A stretch of 64,000 nt of DNA from Metabacillus idriensis (GCF_009674765.1 NZ_WKKF01000004.1:224669-288668), one strand, 5' to 3'. Counted from the stretch's first letter, positions 9,644-19,278 are shown. The notes: a model not told the origin generated them from the sequence alone. Numbers and translations are program-made.

Positions 9644-10363
9644 ATGAGTAAGAAAATTCTGGTCGTAGATGACGAACAATCAATTTTAACCTTGCTTCAA
9701 TACAATCTTATTCAAGCGGGTTTTGAAGTAATTACAGCAATTGATGGAGAAGAAGGTCTTGAAAAGGGGCTGAATGAGTCACCAGATCTAATGGTGCTCG
9801 ATCTCATGCTTCCAAAAATGGACGGCATAGAAGTATGCAAACAGCTTAGACAAAAGAAAATCATGGTGCCGATTCTCATGCTAACAGCTAAAGATGATGA
9901 ATTTGATAAAGTTCTTGGCTTAGAACTTGGCGCAGATGATTATATGACAAAGCCTTTTAGTCCAAGAGAAGTTGTTGCGAGGGTAAAAGCAATTTTAAGA
10001 AGAACACAGACTTCATCTGATCCAGAAATTAAAGAGCTTGATACTTCTGAAAGAATGATGATTGGAGATCTGAAAATCCTTCCGGAACATTACGAAGCCT
10101 ATTACGGGGATGAACGTCTTGAGCTGACTCCTAAAGAATTCGAACTTCTTGTTTATTTAGCCAGACATAAGGGCCGCGTGCTGACAAGGGACCAGCTGCT
10201 GAGCGCTGTCTGGAACTATGACTTTGCCGGAGATACACGAATAGTCGATGTACATATCAGCCACTTGCGTGAAAAAATTGAGCGAAACACAAAAAAGCCG
10301 CTCTACATAAAAACGATAAGGGGACTGGGATACAAGCTCGAGGAGCCTAGAATGGATGAATAG
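9644..10363 (+). CDS. phoP: Phosphate-responsive response regulator PhoP
   Basis: OmpR-family response regulator that in B. subtilis turns on the Pho regulon when phosphate is scarce. The receiver domain (1-120) has the acidic pair D9/D10, phospho-acceptor D53 in LMVLDLMLPKMDG, and Lys in the MTKPFSPRE loop. A C-terminal winged helix (about 140-235) ends with RGLGYKLEEP. I use ATG 9644 (MSKKILVVDDE) because GGTGGAGG precedes it; a TTG 15 bases earlier would overlap that site. It overlaps phoR by 8 bases. Confidence 0.95.
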   Translation: MSKKILVVDDEQSILTLLQYNLIQAGFEVITAIDGEEGLEKGLNESPDLMVLDLMLPKMDGIEVCKQLRQKKIMVPILMLTAKDDEFDKVLGLELGADDYMTKPFSPREVVARVKAILRRTQTSSDPEIKELDTSERMMIGDLKILPEHYEAYYGDERLELTPKEFELLVYLARHKGRVLTRDQLLSAVWNYDFAGDTRIVDVHISHLREKIERNTKKPLYIKTIRGLGYKLEEPRMDE

Positions 10364-12116
10364 GTTTCGTTCACGCCTGATCTTTGCTCTTATCACGCTG
10401 ATCATTGCGGTTTTAATTGGCCTTGGGCTGCTTCTTGGACAAATATTCGGCAGTTATTATATGAATTCCTTTCAAGAGCGGATAAAAGAAGAGGCAAAAA
10501 TAACGGAACTTTTGATTCAGGAAAAGGGATTTACTTCACCTAATTTCGATTCGTTTCTTAAAAACTACAGTGAAACAATCAAATCTCATATTACAATTTA
10601 TGATCGAAACGGAAATGTATTAAAGGATGCCGGGCCTTTTCAGCAGGATCATGAGGCAATTGCGAAAGAAATTCTCATAAAACACCGCAATTCCAATAAA
10701 GGATTCAAACTCAATATCGAAGAAGAAAATCTATATTTCTATGGTTTGCCTTACATTGAGAATGATGTGAAGCAGGGCTATATTATCCTTAGCTCAACAG
10801 AAAACTCCTTAAAGAAAATCAATCAGCAAATATGGGGGCTTCTTATTGCGAGCCTTGGTTTGGCTCTTCTCGTTATTCTCCTGCTTGCTGTAAGGATTAC
10901 TTCCCGTTATACAAAACCGATTGAATCCGCCACAAATGTGGCTATGGAGCTTGCAAAAGGCAACTATAAAGCGAGAACGTATGAAGATCATCTTGATGAA
11001 ACCGGCATGCTCAGTCAATCCATCAATGTTCTGGCAAGAAATCTTCAGGATATGAACCGTGCTCAGGAAATGCAGCAGGATCGTCTTCAGACACTAATAG
11101 AAAACATGGGCAGCGGCTTGATTTTGATTGATGGCAGAGGATATATTAATCTAGTCAATCGCGCCTACAAAGAATTATTCAATATTGAATCCACCGACTT
11201 TTTATATAAGCTTTATTATGAAGCATTTCAGCATAAAGAAATTGTTGATCTGGTCGAGCACATCTTTATGACCGAAATCAAGGCGAGAAAACAGCTGCAT
11301 CTTCCTCTTAAAATAGAGCGCAGGCATTTTGAAGTATACGGTGCGCCGATTATTGGCACCAATGATGAATGGAAGGGCATCGTTCTTGTTTTTCATGATA
11401 TTACGGAACTGAAAAAGCTTGAGCAAATGAGAAAAGACTTCGTTGCAAATGTATCTCATGAGCTGAAAACGCCAATTACATCCATTAAAGGCTTTACAGA
11501 AACGCTGCTTGACGGTGCACTCGAGGACAGGCAGACCCTGGAGTATTTCTTATCCATTATTCTTAAAGAAAGTGACAGACTGCAAACCTTGATTCAGGAC
11601 TTGCTTGACTTATCAAAAATAGAACAGCAGGGCTTTAAGCTCAATCTTCAAAACTGCAATGCAAAGGAAATCCTTGAAGAAGTCATTATCATTCTTAGAA
11701 GCAAAGCAGATGAGAAAGAAATAGAGTTATCACTTCATGTAAATTCCGATGAACTGTATGTGTTTGGGGATGTTTATCGTCTAAAGCAAATCTTTATTAA
11801 TCTTATTAGCAATGCCTTGAACTATACGCCTAAAGGCGGTAAAGTCCAGGTGTTTCTAAAAGACGGTGAAAGTCACGCAGCATTTATTGTCAGTGATACA
11901 GGAATTGGAATTGAAAAAGAAGAAATTCCAAGGATTTTTGAACGTTTTTACAGAGTAGATAAAGCGAGAAGCCGAAATTCGGGCGGAACGGGGCTAGGAC
12001 TTGCTATTGTTAAGCATTTGGTTGAAGCGCATAAGGGGCAGATTTTTGTAAACAGCACAGTAGGTGAAGGAACCACTTTCACAGTAAAGCTGAAGAAAAA
12101 TCATCATTTGGAGTAG
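10356..12116 (+). CDS. phoR: Phosphate sensor histidine kinase PhoR
   Basis: Membrane histidine kinase partner of PhoP. In 586 residues (579 in B. subtilis) it has a first membrane helix (about 7-30), an extracytoplasmic sensor part, a second helix (about 160-180), HAMP, a PAS domain (about 240-350), the phospho-acceptor His368 in NVSHELKTPITSI, and an ATPase domain with NLISNALNYTPKGG, DTGIGI and GGTGLGLAIVKH. The start codon lies inside the phoP 3' end, giving translational coupling. A strong terminator follows. Confidence 0.95.
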   Translation: MNRFRSRLIFALITLIIAVLIGLGLLLGQIFGSYYMNSFQERIKEEAKITELLIQEKGFTSPNFDSFLKNYSETIKSHITIYDRNGNVLKDAGPFQQDHEAIAKEILIKHRNSNKGFKLNIEEENLYFYGLPYIENDVKQGYIILSSTENSLKKINQQIWGLLIASLGLALLVILLLAVRITSRYTKPIESATNVAMELAKGNYKARTYEDHLDETGMLSQSINVLARNLQDMNRAQEMQQDRLQTLIENMGSGLILIDGRGYINLVNRAYKELFNIESTDFLYKLYYEAFQHKEIVDLVEHIFMTEIKARKQLHLPLKIERRHFEVYGAPIIGTNDEWKGIVLVFHDITELKKLEQMRKDFVANVSHELKTPITSIKGFTETLLDGALEDRQTLEYFLSIILKESDRLQTLIQDLLDLSKIEQQGFKLNLQNCNAKEILEEVIIILRSKADEKEIELSLHVNSDELYVFGDVYRLKQIFINLISNALNYTPKGGKVQVFLKDGESHAAFIVSDTGIGIEKEEIPRIFERFYRVDKARSRNSGGTGLGLAIVKHLVEAHKGQIFVNSTVGEGTTFTVKLKKNHHLE

Positions 12117-12210
12117 GTTTACATTATATTTACATCACATTTAATTTTGCTTAATAAAGTGCTGATAATATAATAAGTGAAAACCCCTTCATCCAAGGAG
12201 CCAATCTTTT

Positions 12211-12247
12211 GGACGAGAACATTCCCTGTTCTCGTCCCTTTTTTTGT
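12211..12247 (+). terminator. Terminator after phoR
   Basis: A perfect 10-base stem GGACGAGAAC/GTTCTCGTCC with a 7-base loop is followed by CTTTTTTTT. Confidence 0.92.
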
Positions 12248-12275
12248 TCTAATGTTTAAAATACTTCCAAAAAAA

Positions 12276-12301
12276 TGAAACCTTTTCACCGGAGCTGCGT
12301 A
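12276..12301 (+). promoter_or_regulatory. Sigma-W type promoter of hflK-hflC
   Basis: TGAAAC, exactly 16 bases, then CGTA match the B. subtilis sigma-W consensus (TGAAAC-N16-CGTA) without mismatch. The site lies just after the phoR terminator and 33 bases before hflK. No sigma-A-like hexamer pair is evident in this short gap. Confidence 0.75.
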
Positions 12302-12333
12302 AATATTTGTGAAGGGAAAAAGGGGGCATAGAA

Positions 12334-13314
12334 ATGATCAGCATCAAGCGCATTTATACAATAATCGGAGCTGTCTTATTAGTTATTGTTCTAGCTATTC
12401 TAGCATTTACAACCTGGTATACGGTGGATGAATCAGATCAGGCTGTAATTATCACATTTGGCGAAGTGGAAGAAGGCATCAGTGAACCCGGGCTTCACTT
12501 TAAAATGCCATGGCCAATTCAATCTGTAGAAAAACTGTCAAAAGAAACATTCAGTCTTCAGTTTGGCTATACAGAAAAGGATGGAGATGTAAAATCATTT
12601 CCAAAAGACACAAAAATGATCACTGGTGATGAAAATATTGTTTTAGCTGATATGGTTGTGCAATGGAAAATAACCAATCCTGAAAAATATTTATTTAACT
12701 CGGAGGATCCTCAGGAAATATTATATGATGCAACATCTGCATCTTTAAGAAGTATTATCGGAAGTTCAATTATTGATGATGCACTTACATCCGGAAAGGT
12801 AGAAATTGAGGAAGATGTACAGGAACTGTTAATCTCCCTTGTTGAAAAATACGATATCGGCATCTCTATACTTGCAGTAAAGCTTCAGGATGTTGATCTG
12901 CCGAATGATGAGGTCCGCAAAGCCTTTACAGATGTAACAAGTGCACGTGAAACAATGAACACTAAAATAAATGAAGCAAAAAAATATTCAAATCAGCGGA
13001 CTCAAGAGGCAGAGGGAGAAAAAAATGCATTAATGTCAAAAGCTGAAGGGGATAAAACGGCAAGAATTGAGAAAGCACGCGGTGAGGTTGCTACATTCAA
13101 TGCTGTTCTGGGAGAATATCAAAATGCTAAAGGGATTACGGAGAAACGTTTGATTCTTGAAACCATCGATCAAGTGCTGCCGGGAGCAACTATTTATTTC
13201 ATGAAAGATGACGGCAGCACAATGAAGTATTTCCCAATTGGCGAAATGCAAAAGAAAGCAGAGGCAAAGCCAAAAGCAGCAGATGAAGAAGGAAGTGATA
13301 AAAATGGCCAATGA
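12334..13314 (+). CDS. hflK: HflK, SPFH-domain modulator of FtsH protease
   Basis: A 326-residue membrane-anchored SPFH (band 7) protein. In E. coli HflK and HflC form a complex that surrounds FtsH and modulates its proteolysis. A single N-terminal membrane helix covers residues about 7-28, followed by the band 7 domain (EVEEGISEPGLHFKMPWPIQ) and a charged helical region rich in Glu, Lys and Ala. Partner hflC overlaps by 11 bases. The sigma-W type promoter upstream suggests induction by envelope stress. The pair appears as extra genes between phoR and polA relative to B. subtilis. Confidence 0.92.
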   Translation: MISIKRIYTIIGAVLLVIVLAILAFTTWYTVDESDQAVIITFGEVEEGISEPGLHFKMPWPIQSVEKLSKETFSLQFGYTEKDGDVKSFPKDTKMITGDENIVLADMVVQWKITNPEKYLFNSEDPQEILYDATSASLRSIIGSSIIDDALTSGKVEIEEDVQELLISLVEKYDIGISILAVKLQDVDLPNDEVRKAFTDVTSARETMNTKINEAKKYSNQRTQEAEGEKNALMSKAEGDKTARIEKARGEVATFNAVLGEYQNAKGITEKRLILETIDQVLPGATIYFMKDDGSTMKYFPIGEMQKKAEAKPKAADEEGSDKNGQ

Positions 13315-14239
13315 TAATCTAGTCAAAATGAAAGATCAGCGCAAAGATTTCAGCGGATACCGAAAATATATCCGCACTGGGATCTGGCTTATTTTAACGC
13401 TCATCCTTGCCATGGTCCTGCTTACAAATCTGTTTGTCGTGAAAGAAAATGAGTACAAAGTAATCCGCCAGTTTGGGGAAGTTGTTAAAATTATTGAAAA
13501 ACCTGGTCTGCATATTAAAATACCATTTGTCCAAACGGTATCTTCCATTCCAAAATACCAAATGACTTTTGATGTAGAAGAGGCAGAAATAAACACAAAA
13601 GATAAAAAGCGGATCTTGATAGACAACTATGCTGTGTGGAAGGTAGATGACCCGAAAAAATTGATTGCCAATGCAAGAACGCTTGTAAACGCTGAAACAA
13701 AGATGGCAGAATTTACGTTCTCAACCGTTCGTTCTGAGCTTGGTAAATTAAACTATGATGAGATCATCAACGATGAAAAATCATCCAGGGGAAGCATTAA
13801 CGATAAAGTAACGGAGATTGTGAATTCTCTTCTTGAAAAAGACGGATACGGCATCAGTGTAACGGACGTGCGGATTAAACGGACAGATTTGCCGGAAGAT
13901 AATGAGGAATCGGTTTACACCAGAATGATTTCAGAGCGACAGTCAACGGCACAGGAGTATTTATCCATGGGAGATGCACGAAAAAATACGATCATTGCAG
14001 AGACAGACAGGGCTGTAAAAGAAATGCTTGCTAAAGCAGCTGCAGACGCAGACGTCATCCGAAGCCAGGGTGAAAAGGAAGCAGGTAAAGTTTACAATAG
14101 CTCTTATTCAAAAGACCCAGCATTCTATGAGCTGTATCGAACACTCGAATCCTATAAGAAAACAATCGGCAATGAAACAGTCATCATCATGCCGTTTGAC
14201 TCCGAATATGCCAAAACATTGATGGGTGAGACGGAATAA
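13304..14239 (+). CDS. hflC: HflC, SPFH-domain modulator of FtsH protease
   Basis: The 311-residue partner of HflK, with one membrane helix near residues 22-44 and a band 7 domain (VIRQFGEVVKIIEKPGLHIKIPF) before a long helical segment. I choose ATG 13304 (MANDNLVKMKDQ), inside the end of hflK, because GGAAGTGAT precedes it and the frame further upstream is only hflK sequence read in another frame. Translational coupling with hflK is expected. No clear terminator follows before polA. Confidence 0.92.
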   Translation: MANDNLVKMKDQRKDFSGYRKYIRTGIWLILTLILAMVLLTNLFVVKENEYKVIRQFGEVVKIIEKPGLHIKIPFVQTVSSIPKYQMTFDVEEAEINTKDKKRILIDNYAVWKVDDPKKLIANARTLVNAETKMAEFTFSTVRSELGKLNYDEIINDEKSSRGSINDKVTEIVNSLLEKDGYGISVTDVRIKRTDLPEDNEESVYTRMISERQSTAQEYLSMGDARKNTIIAETDRAVKEMLAKAAADADVIRSQGEKEAGKVYNSSYSKDPAFYELYRTLESYKKTIGNETVIIMPFDSEYAKTLMGETE

Positions 14240-14386
14240 ACCTAATCAGCTAAACAGAAATAATAAGCCCTTGATTTTCTTTCTTTCTGCCTCTCATGGT
14301 AGAATAGAGAAAGATAAATCATGGGTTTTTTCTTATGAAAAACGTATGAATAAGGTGTATTTCTTACATACAGGAGGTTCGGTTGA

Positions 14387-17017
14387 ATGACAAAAAAACT
14401 CGTTCTCATTGACGGGAACAGCATTGCCTATCGCGCTTTTTTTGCCTTGCCATTGCTGAATAACGATAAAGGCGTACATACGAATGCTATATATGGATTT
14501 ACTATGATACTTATGAAAATACTTGAGGATGAAAAACCTTCACACCTTCTTGTTGCATTTGATGCAGGGAAAACTACTTTCAGACATGAAACGTATAAAG
14601 AATATAAAGGCGGAAGACAGAAGACCCCGCCTGAGCTCTCGGAGCAGTTTCCATTTATCCGCGAGCTGCTGGATGCCTACAGCATATCACGCTATGAACT
14701 TCCGAATTTTGAAGCGGATGACATTATCGGAACTCTATCAAAGCAAGCTGAACGGGATGGATTTGAAGTGAAGGTCATCTCTGGTGATAAAGATTTAACC
14801 CAGCTTGTTTCAGAGCATATCACGGTTGATATAACGAGAAAAGGAATTACAGACGTGGATTCCTATACACCTGAGTTTGTTCAGGAGAAATATGGACTTG
14901 TTCCGGCTCAGATTGTGGATATGAAAGGATTAATGGGTGACAGCTCGGATAATATCCCAGGTGTACCCGGTGTTGGAGAGAAGACAGCGATTAAGCTGCT
15001 GAAGGAGCACGAAACGCTTGAACGTCTCCTCGAATCTCTGGATCAGGTGACCGGTAAGAAGTTAAAAGAGAAGCTTGAAGAAAACAAGGATCAGGCCATC
15101 ATGAGCAAGGAGCTTGCAACAATCAACTGTGCTGCACCTCTAGAAATAACATTAGCTGATGTGCAGTACGGAGGCTACGATGTAAAGAATGTTGCAGGGA
15201 TCTACAAAGAACTAGGGTTCAATTCATTGCTGGATAAGCTTGGAGCGGAAGCAGAGATTGAGGAACAGCCAATTGAGGATGTCCAATATGAAATCGCAGA
15301 AAACATAACAGATGATTTGCTTACAGATGAAGCTGTTTTAATCGTTGAAGTATTGGATGAAAATTATCATAACAGCGACATTATCGGTCTTGCGATCATA
15401 AATGAGAACGGAAACTTTTACGTTCCGACTGATCTGGCTTTAACCTCTGAAAAGTTTTCAAAGTGGGCATCAGATCATACGAAGCGCAAAACTGTGTATG
15501 ATGCTAAACAATCGATTGTGGCTCTTCATTGGCAGGGGATTGATCTGAATGCGGTTGAATTTGATGTTTTGCTTGCTGCATACATCCTCGACCCTTCACA
15601 AACGTTTGATGATGCGGCAAGTGTTGCCCGCCATAAAGGCATACATATTGTTCAGTCAAATGAGGCTGTTTATGGAAAAGGAGCCAAGAGGGGAATTCCT
15701 GACACAGAAAAACTTGCGGAACACTTAGTGCGCAAAGGCATTGCTCTGCAGACAGTCAGAGAAAAACTGCAGCTTGAGCTGGAAGAGAATGAACAGCTTG
15801 AGCTTTATCAGGATCTTGAAATGCCGCTTTCAATCATTTTGGCTGAGATGGAAGCAACTGGTGTAACGGTGGATGTGAACCGTTTAAACGATATGGGGCA
15901 GCAGCTGACTGAACGGTTAAAAACTCTTGAAGAGAATATCCATCGCTTAGCCGGTGAGGCGTTCAATATTAATTCTCCGAAGCAGCTTGGAGTCATTTTA
16001 TTTGATAAGCTTCAGCTTCCTGCAGTTAAAAAGACGAAAACCGGCTATTCTACATCGGCTGATGTCCTGGAAAAACTTGCGGATAAGCATGAAATCGTTC
16101 AGGAAATTCTTCACTACCGTCAGCTTGGGAAGCTGCAGTCAACCTATATTGAAGGATTGCTTAAAGTTGTTCACCGCGACACAAATAAAGTTCATACAAG
16201 ATACGTTCAGACATTAACGCAGACTGGGCGGTTAAGCTCAACAGACCCGAACCTGCAGAACATTCCAATCCGATTAGAAGAAGGGCGGAAAATTCGTCAG
16301 GCCTTTGTTCCATCTGAATCAGACTGGGTAATGTTCGCTGCTGACTATTCTCAAATTGAGCTCAGAGTTCTTGCCCATATAGCAGGAGACAGCAATTTGA
16401 TTGAAGCCTTTCAAAATGATCTGGACATTCATACAAAAACAGCAATGGATGTCTTCCATGTTGAAGCTGACGCCGTGACTTCCAATATGAGAAGACAGGC
16501 AAAAGCCGTAAACTTTGGAATCGTCTACGGAATCAGTGATTATGGTTTATCTCAAAGCTTAAATATTACCCGAAAAGAAGCGGGGGAATTTATTAAGCGT
16601 TACCTCGAAAGCTTCGAAGGCGTTAAAGAGTACATGGAGGAAATCATTCAGGAAGCAAAGCAAAATGGCTATGTAAAAACGCTGCTTCAGCGCCGCCGCT
16701 ATATTCCTGAGATTACAAGCAGGAATTTTAATGTGCGCAGCTTTGCCGAGAGAACGGCTATGAATACTCCGATACAGGGAAGCGCCGCTGACATCATTAA
16801 AAAAGCGATGATTGATATGGCTGCACAGCTGAAAGAGAAAAAACTGAAAACGCGATTATTGCTGCAGGTGCATGATGAATTGATCTTTGAAGCTCCTAAA
16901 GATGAAATTGAAATTCTTGAAAAACTGGTTCCGCAAGTAATGGAGCATGCAGTTGAACTGAAGGTGCCGCTTAAAGTTGATTATTCATTCGGATCATCTT
17001 GGTATGACGCAAAATAA
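14387..17017 (+). CDS. polA: DNA polymerase I
   Basis: Family A DNA polymerase for gap filling and RNA primer removal. The 876 residues comprise a 5' nuclease domain (1 to about 290, KLVLIDGNSIAYRAFFALP), a degenerate 3'-5' exonuclease-like domain (about 300-465) and the polymerase domain. Catalytic Asp653 lies in DYSQIELRVLAH and Asp830 in VHDELIFEA. The first proofreading motif reads VLIVEVLDENYHN, lacking the Asp-x-Glu pair, like the Geobacillus stearothermophilus enzyme which has no proofreading. mutM follows 12 bases later, so a polA-mutM-ytaF-coaE operon is likely. Confidence 0.98.
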   Translation: MTKKLVLIDGNSIAYRAFFALPLLNNDKGVHTNAIYGFTMILMKILEDEKPSHLLVAFDAGKTTFRHETYKEYKGGRQKTPPELSEQFPFIRELLDAYSISRYELPNFEADDIIGTLSKQAERDGFEVKVISGDKDLTQLVSEHITVDITRKGITDVDSYTPEFVQEKYGLVPAQIVDMKGLMGDSSDNIPGVPGVGEKTAIKLLKEHETLERLLESLDQVTGKKLKEKLEENKDQAIMSKELATINCAAPLEITLADVQYGGYDVKNVAGIYKELGFNSLLDKLGAEAEIEEQPIEDVQYEIAENITDDLLTDEAVLIVEVLDENYHNSDIIGLAIINENGNFYVPTDLALTSEKFSKWASDHTKRKTVYDAKQSIVALHWQGIDLNAVEFDVLLAAYILDPSQTFDDAASVARHKGIHIVQSNEAVYGKGAKRGIPDTEKLAEHLVRKGIALQTVREKLQLELEENEQLELYQDLEMPLSIILAEMEATGVTVDVNRLNDMGQQLTERLKTLEENIHRLAGEAFNINSPKQLGVILFDKLQLPAVKKTKTGYSTSADVLEKLADKHEIVQEILHYRQLGKLQSTYIEGLLKVVHRDTNKVHTRYVQTLTQTGRLSSTDPNLQNIPIRLEEGRKIRQAFVPSESDWVMFAADYSQIELRVLAHIAGDSNLIEAFQNDLDIHTKTAMDVFHVEADAVTSNMRRQAKAVNFGIVYGISDYGLSQSLNITRKEAGEFIKRYLESFEGVKEYMEEIIQEAKQNGYVKTLLQRRRYIPEITSRNFNVRSFAERTAMNTPIQGSAADIIKKAMIDMAAQLKEKKLKTRLLLQVHDELIFEAPKDEIEILEKLVPQVMEHAVELKVPLKVDYSFGSSWYDAK

Positions 17018-17029
17018 GGAAGTGATAGG

Positions 17030-17854
17030 ATGCCTGAATTGCCAGAGGTTGAAACCGTCAGACGGACACTTATTGAACTTGTAAAAGGAAAAACAATCGC
17101 CGCGGTTTATATCCATTGGCCTAAAATAATAAAAAGACCCGAAGTGACCGAGCAATTTCAGGATGCTGTAATTGGCCAGACAATCCATGATGTAGGGAGA
17201 CGGGGAAAGTTTCTTAAATTTTTCCTTGATGACTATGTGCTCGTTTCACATCTGAGAATGGAAGGAAGATACGGCCTTTACAAGGACTCAGACCCGATTG
17301 ATAAGCATACACATGTTGTATTTGTAATGACAGACGGCACAGAACTGAGGTATAAAGATGTACGCAAGTTTGGAACAATGCATCTTTTTAAAAAGGGAGA
17401 GGAAGAACTCGATCTTCCTTTATCTCATTTAGGACCTGAGCCTTTTTCTGAGCATTTTACAGTGAGTTATCTAAGCAAAAAGCTCCAAAAAACAAATCGT
17501 AAAATAAAAGTTGTCCTGCTGGATCAAAAAGTGATGGTCGGGCTTGGGAATATATATGTTGATGAGGCTTTATTCCGTGCGGGCATTCACCCTGAACGCC
17601 CTTCAAACGAATTGTCGGATGAGGAACTGATAAAGCTGCACCATGAGATTATTCTTACTTTAAGCGAAGCGGTTGAAAAAGGCGGAAGCACCATAAGATC
17701 TTACGTCAACACGCAAGGACAGATTGGTATGTTCCAGCTTGAATTGTTTGTTTACGGAAGAACGAATGAACCGTGTAAAGTTTGCGGAAAAACACTAATC
17801 AAAATAGCTGTAGGGGGCAGAGGAACACACTACTGTGAAAACTGCCAGCGATAA
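17030..17854 (+). CDS. mutM: Formamidopyrimidine-DNA glycosylase (Fpg)
   Basis: Base-excision repair glycosylase/AP lyase that removes 8-oxoguanine and formamidopyrimidines. In 274 residues it has the mature N-terminus PELPEVETVRR (catalytic Pro2 and Glu3), the helix-two-turn-helix part (LDQKVMVGLGNIYVDEALF) and a C-terminal four-Cys zinc finger (CKVCGKTL... CENCQ). It follows polA closely, as in B. subtilis. Confidence 0.97.
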   Translation: MPELPEVETVRRTLIELVKGKTIAAVYIHWPKIIKRPEVTEQFQDAVIGQTIHDVGRRGKFLKFFLDDYVLVSHLRMEGRYGLYKDSDPIDKHTHVVFVMTDGTELRYKDVRKFGTMHLFKKGEEELDLPLSHLGPEPFSEHFTVSYLSKKLQKTNRKIKVVLLDQKVMVGLGNIYVDEALFRAGIHPERPSNELSDEELIKLHHEIILTLSEAVEKGGSTIRSYVNTQGQIGMFQLELFVYGRTNEPCKVCGKTLIKIAVGGRGTHYCENCQR

Positions 17855-17918
17855 GACTTTAACAACTCATAGGCCATTGTCATATACTACCGTAGCTTTT
17901 GCGGAAGGGGCATGGTTT

Positions 17919-18554
17919 ATGGTTGCAGCTGCATCACTCTTTATATTAGCATTTGCAGTAAGTTTGGATAGTTTTTCAGTCGGGTTTACCTATGGATTAA
18001 GAAAAATGAGCATGCCGTTTAAGTCAATTATTATTATTGCCTGCTGTTCAGCAGTGACTTTGCTTTTAGCGATGGGAGTTGGGCATCTGCTCACGTCCTT
18101 TCTTCCTCATAGTCTGACTGCAAAACTTGGAGGCATCATCTTAATTGCTATTGGAGCCTGGGTTCTTTATCAGTTTTTTCGTCCGGTAAAGGAAATGACT
18201 CAGGAAGAATCGGAGAAAACTCTGCTCAACTTAGAGATTAAATCGTTTGGCATCGTGATAAATATATTGAGCAGGCCAACTGCGGCAGATATAGATAAAT
18301 CCGGAACCATTACAGGAATAGAGGCACTGCTGCTTGGTTTTGCGTTATCACTGGATGCATTTGGAGCGGGTATCGGCGCTGCTCTATTAGGTTATTCACC
18401 AATAATGACCAGTTTGCTGGTAGCTGTTATGAGCTCATTGTTTGTGGCGTTTGGAATCAAATCGGGCCATCTGTTTTCACGGTTTGCCTGGATGGATAAA
18501 CTCACTTTTTTACCAGGTGTCCTGCTCATTATTTTAGGCATCTGGAAGCTTTAG
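17919..18554 (+). CDS. ytaF: Sporulation membrane protein YtaF (MntP-like fold)
   Basis: A 211-residue polytopic membrane protein, YtaF family, related to manganese efflux protein MntP (two repeats with LAFAVSLDSFSVGFTYGLR and LGFALSLDAFGAGIG, each with conserved Asp). In Bacillus it is linked to sporulation by expression; transport activity is only inferred from the family. I select ATG 17919 (MVAAASLFILAF) since GGAAGGGG lies eight bases before it and it gives a normal N-terminal helix; the longer frame upstream overlaps mutM. Confidence 0.85.
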   Translation: MVAAASLFILAFAVSLDSFSVGFTYGLRKMSMPFKSIIIIACCSAVTLLLAMGVGHLLTSFLPHSLTAKLGGIILIAIGAWVLYQFFRPVKEMTQEESEKTLLNLEIKSFGIVINILSRPTAADIDKSGTITGIEALLLGFALSLDAFGAGIGAALLGYSPIMTSLLVAVMSSLFVAFGIKSGHLFSRFAWMDKLTFLPGVLLIILGIWKL

Positions 18555-18570
18555 GCAAGGGGGATTCAAA

Positions 18571-19176
18571 GTGACATTGGCGATTGGATTAACAGGAGGC
18601 ATAGCAAGCGGTAAAAGCACAGTCTCAAACATGTTTAAGGAAGCAAATATCCCGGTAATTGATGCAGATGTAATCGCCAAACAAGTAGTGGAAGCGGGAG
18701 AACCTGCTTATCATTTAGTGGTGGAAACATTTGGCCCGAACATCTTAAAAGATGATGGCTCAATTGACCGTGAAAAGTTAGGCAGCATCGTTTTTCAAAA
18801 TGAAACAGAGAGAGAAAAACTGAACGGCATCGTTCATCCTGCAGTCCGCAGGGAAATGCTGCAGCAAAAAGAGGATGCTGAAAAAAGAAATGAACCTGCA
18901 GTAGTGCTGGATATTCCTCTCTTATTTGAAAGCAAGTTATCACATATGGCAGACCTTACGGTTGTTGTTTATGTAGACCCCAATGTGCAGCTCGAGCGGC
19001 TGATGAACCGGAATCAATTGACTAAGCAGGAAGCTGAATGGCGGATTCAGTCTCAGCTGCCTTTGAAGGATAAAAAAGAGAAAGCAGACGAAGTAATTGA
19101 TAACAACGGCTCGCTTCAGTCAACAAAAAAACAATTCGAAGATCTGATGAAAAAATGGAATCTTGCTTCTGAATGA
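18571..19176 (+). CDS. coaE: Dephospho-CoA kinase
   Basis: Phosphorylates the 3'-OH of dephospho-CoA in the last step of coenzyme A synthesis. The 201-residue P-loop kinase has Walker A at residues 9-17 (GGIASGKST), the DADVIAKQVVEAG substrate motif and the LID arginines. The start is GTG after AAGGGGGA. It is the last gene of the polA cluster, 16 bases after ytaF. Confidence 0.96.
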   Translation: MTLAIGLTGGIASGKSTVSNMFKEANIPVIDADVIAKQVVEAGEPAYHLVVETFGPNILKDDGSIDREKLGSIVFQNETEREKLNGIVHPAVRREMLQQKEDAEKRNEPAVVLDIPLLFESKLSHMADLTVVVYVDPNVQLERLMNRNQLTKQEAEWRIQSQLPLKDKKEKADEVIDNNGSLQSTKKQFEDLMKKWNLASE

Positions 19177-19233
19177 AGCTTGATTCTTTTTTTTTGAAAA
19201 AAAACGAATTTAATCATCCTAATAGTGGTTAAA

Positions 19234-19278
19234 TGTGATATACTATTTATGAAATTAAGCATATATTAGTATATCACA
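19234..19278 (+). promoter_or_regulatory. CcpN-type operator pair before gapB
   Basis: TGTGATATACTA (19234-19245) and its perfect reverse complement TAGTATATCACA (19267-19278) are separated by 21 bases. Each arm fits the published CcpN site TRTGHYATAYW (from memory). In B. subtilis CcpN represses gapB and pckA during glycolysis. Confidence 0.8.

Noticed and set aside
12334-14239. Recent horizontal transfer of hflKC
   Set aside because: Base composition and codon use look like those of the neighbours, and there are no flanking mobile elements. Presence or absence among Bacillus could equally be lineage loss.
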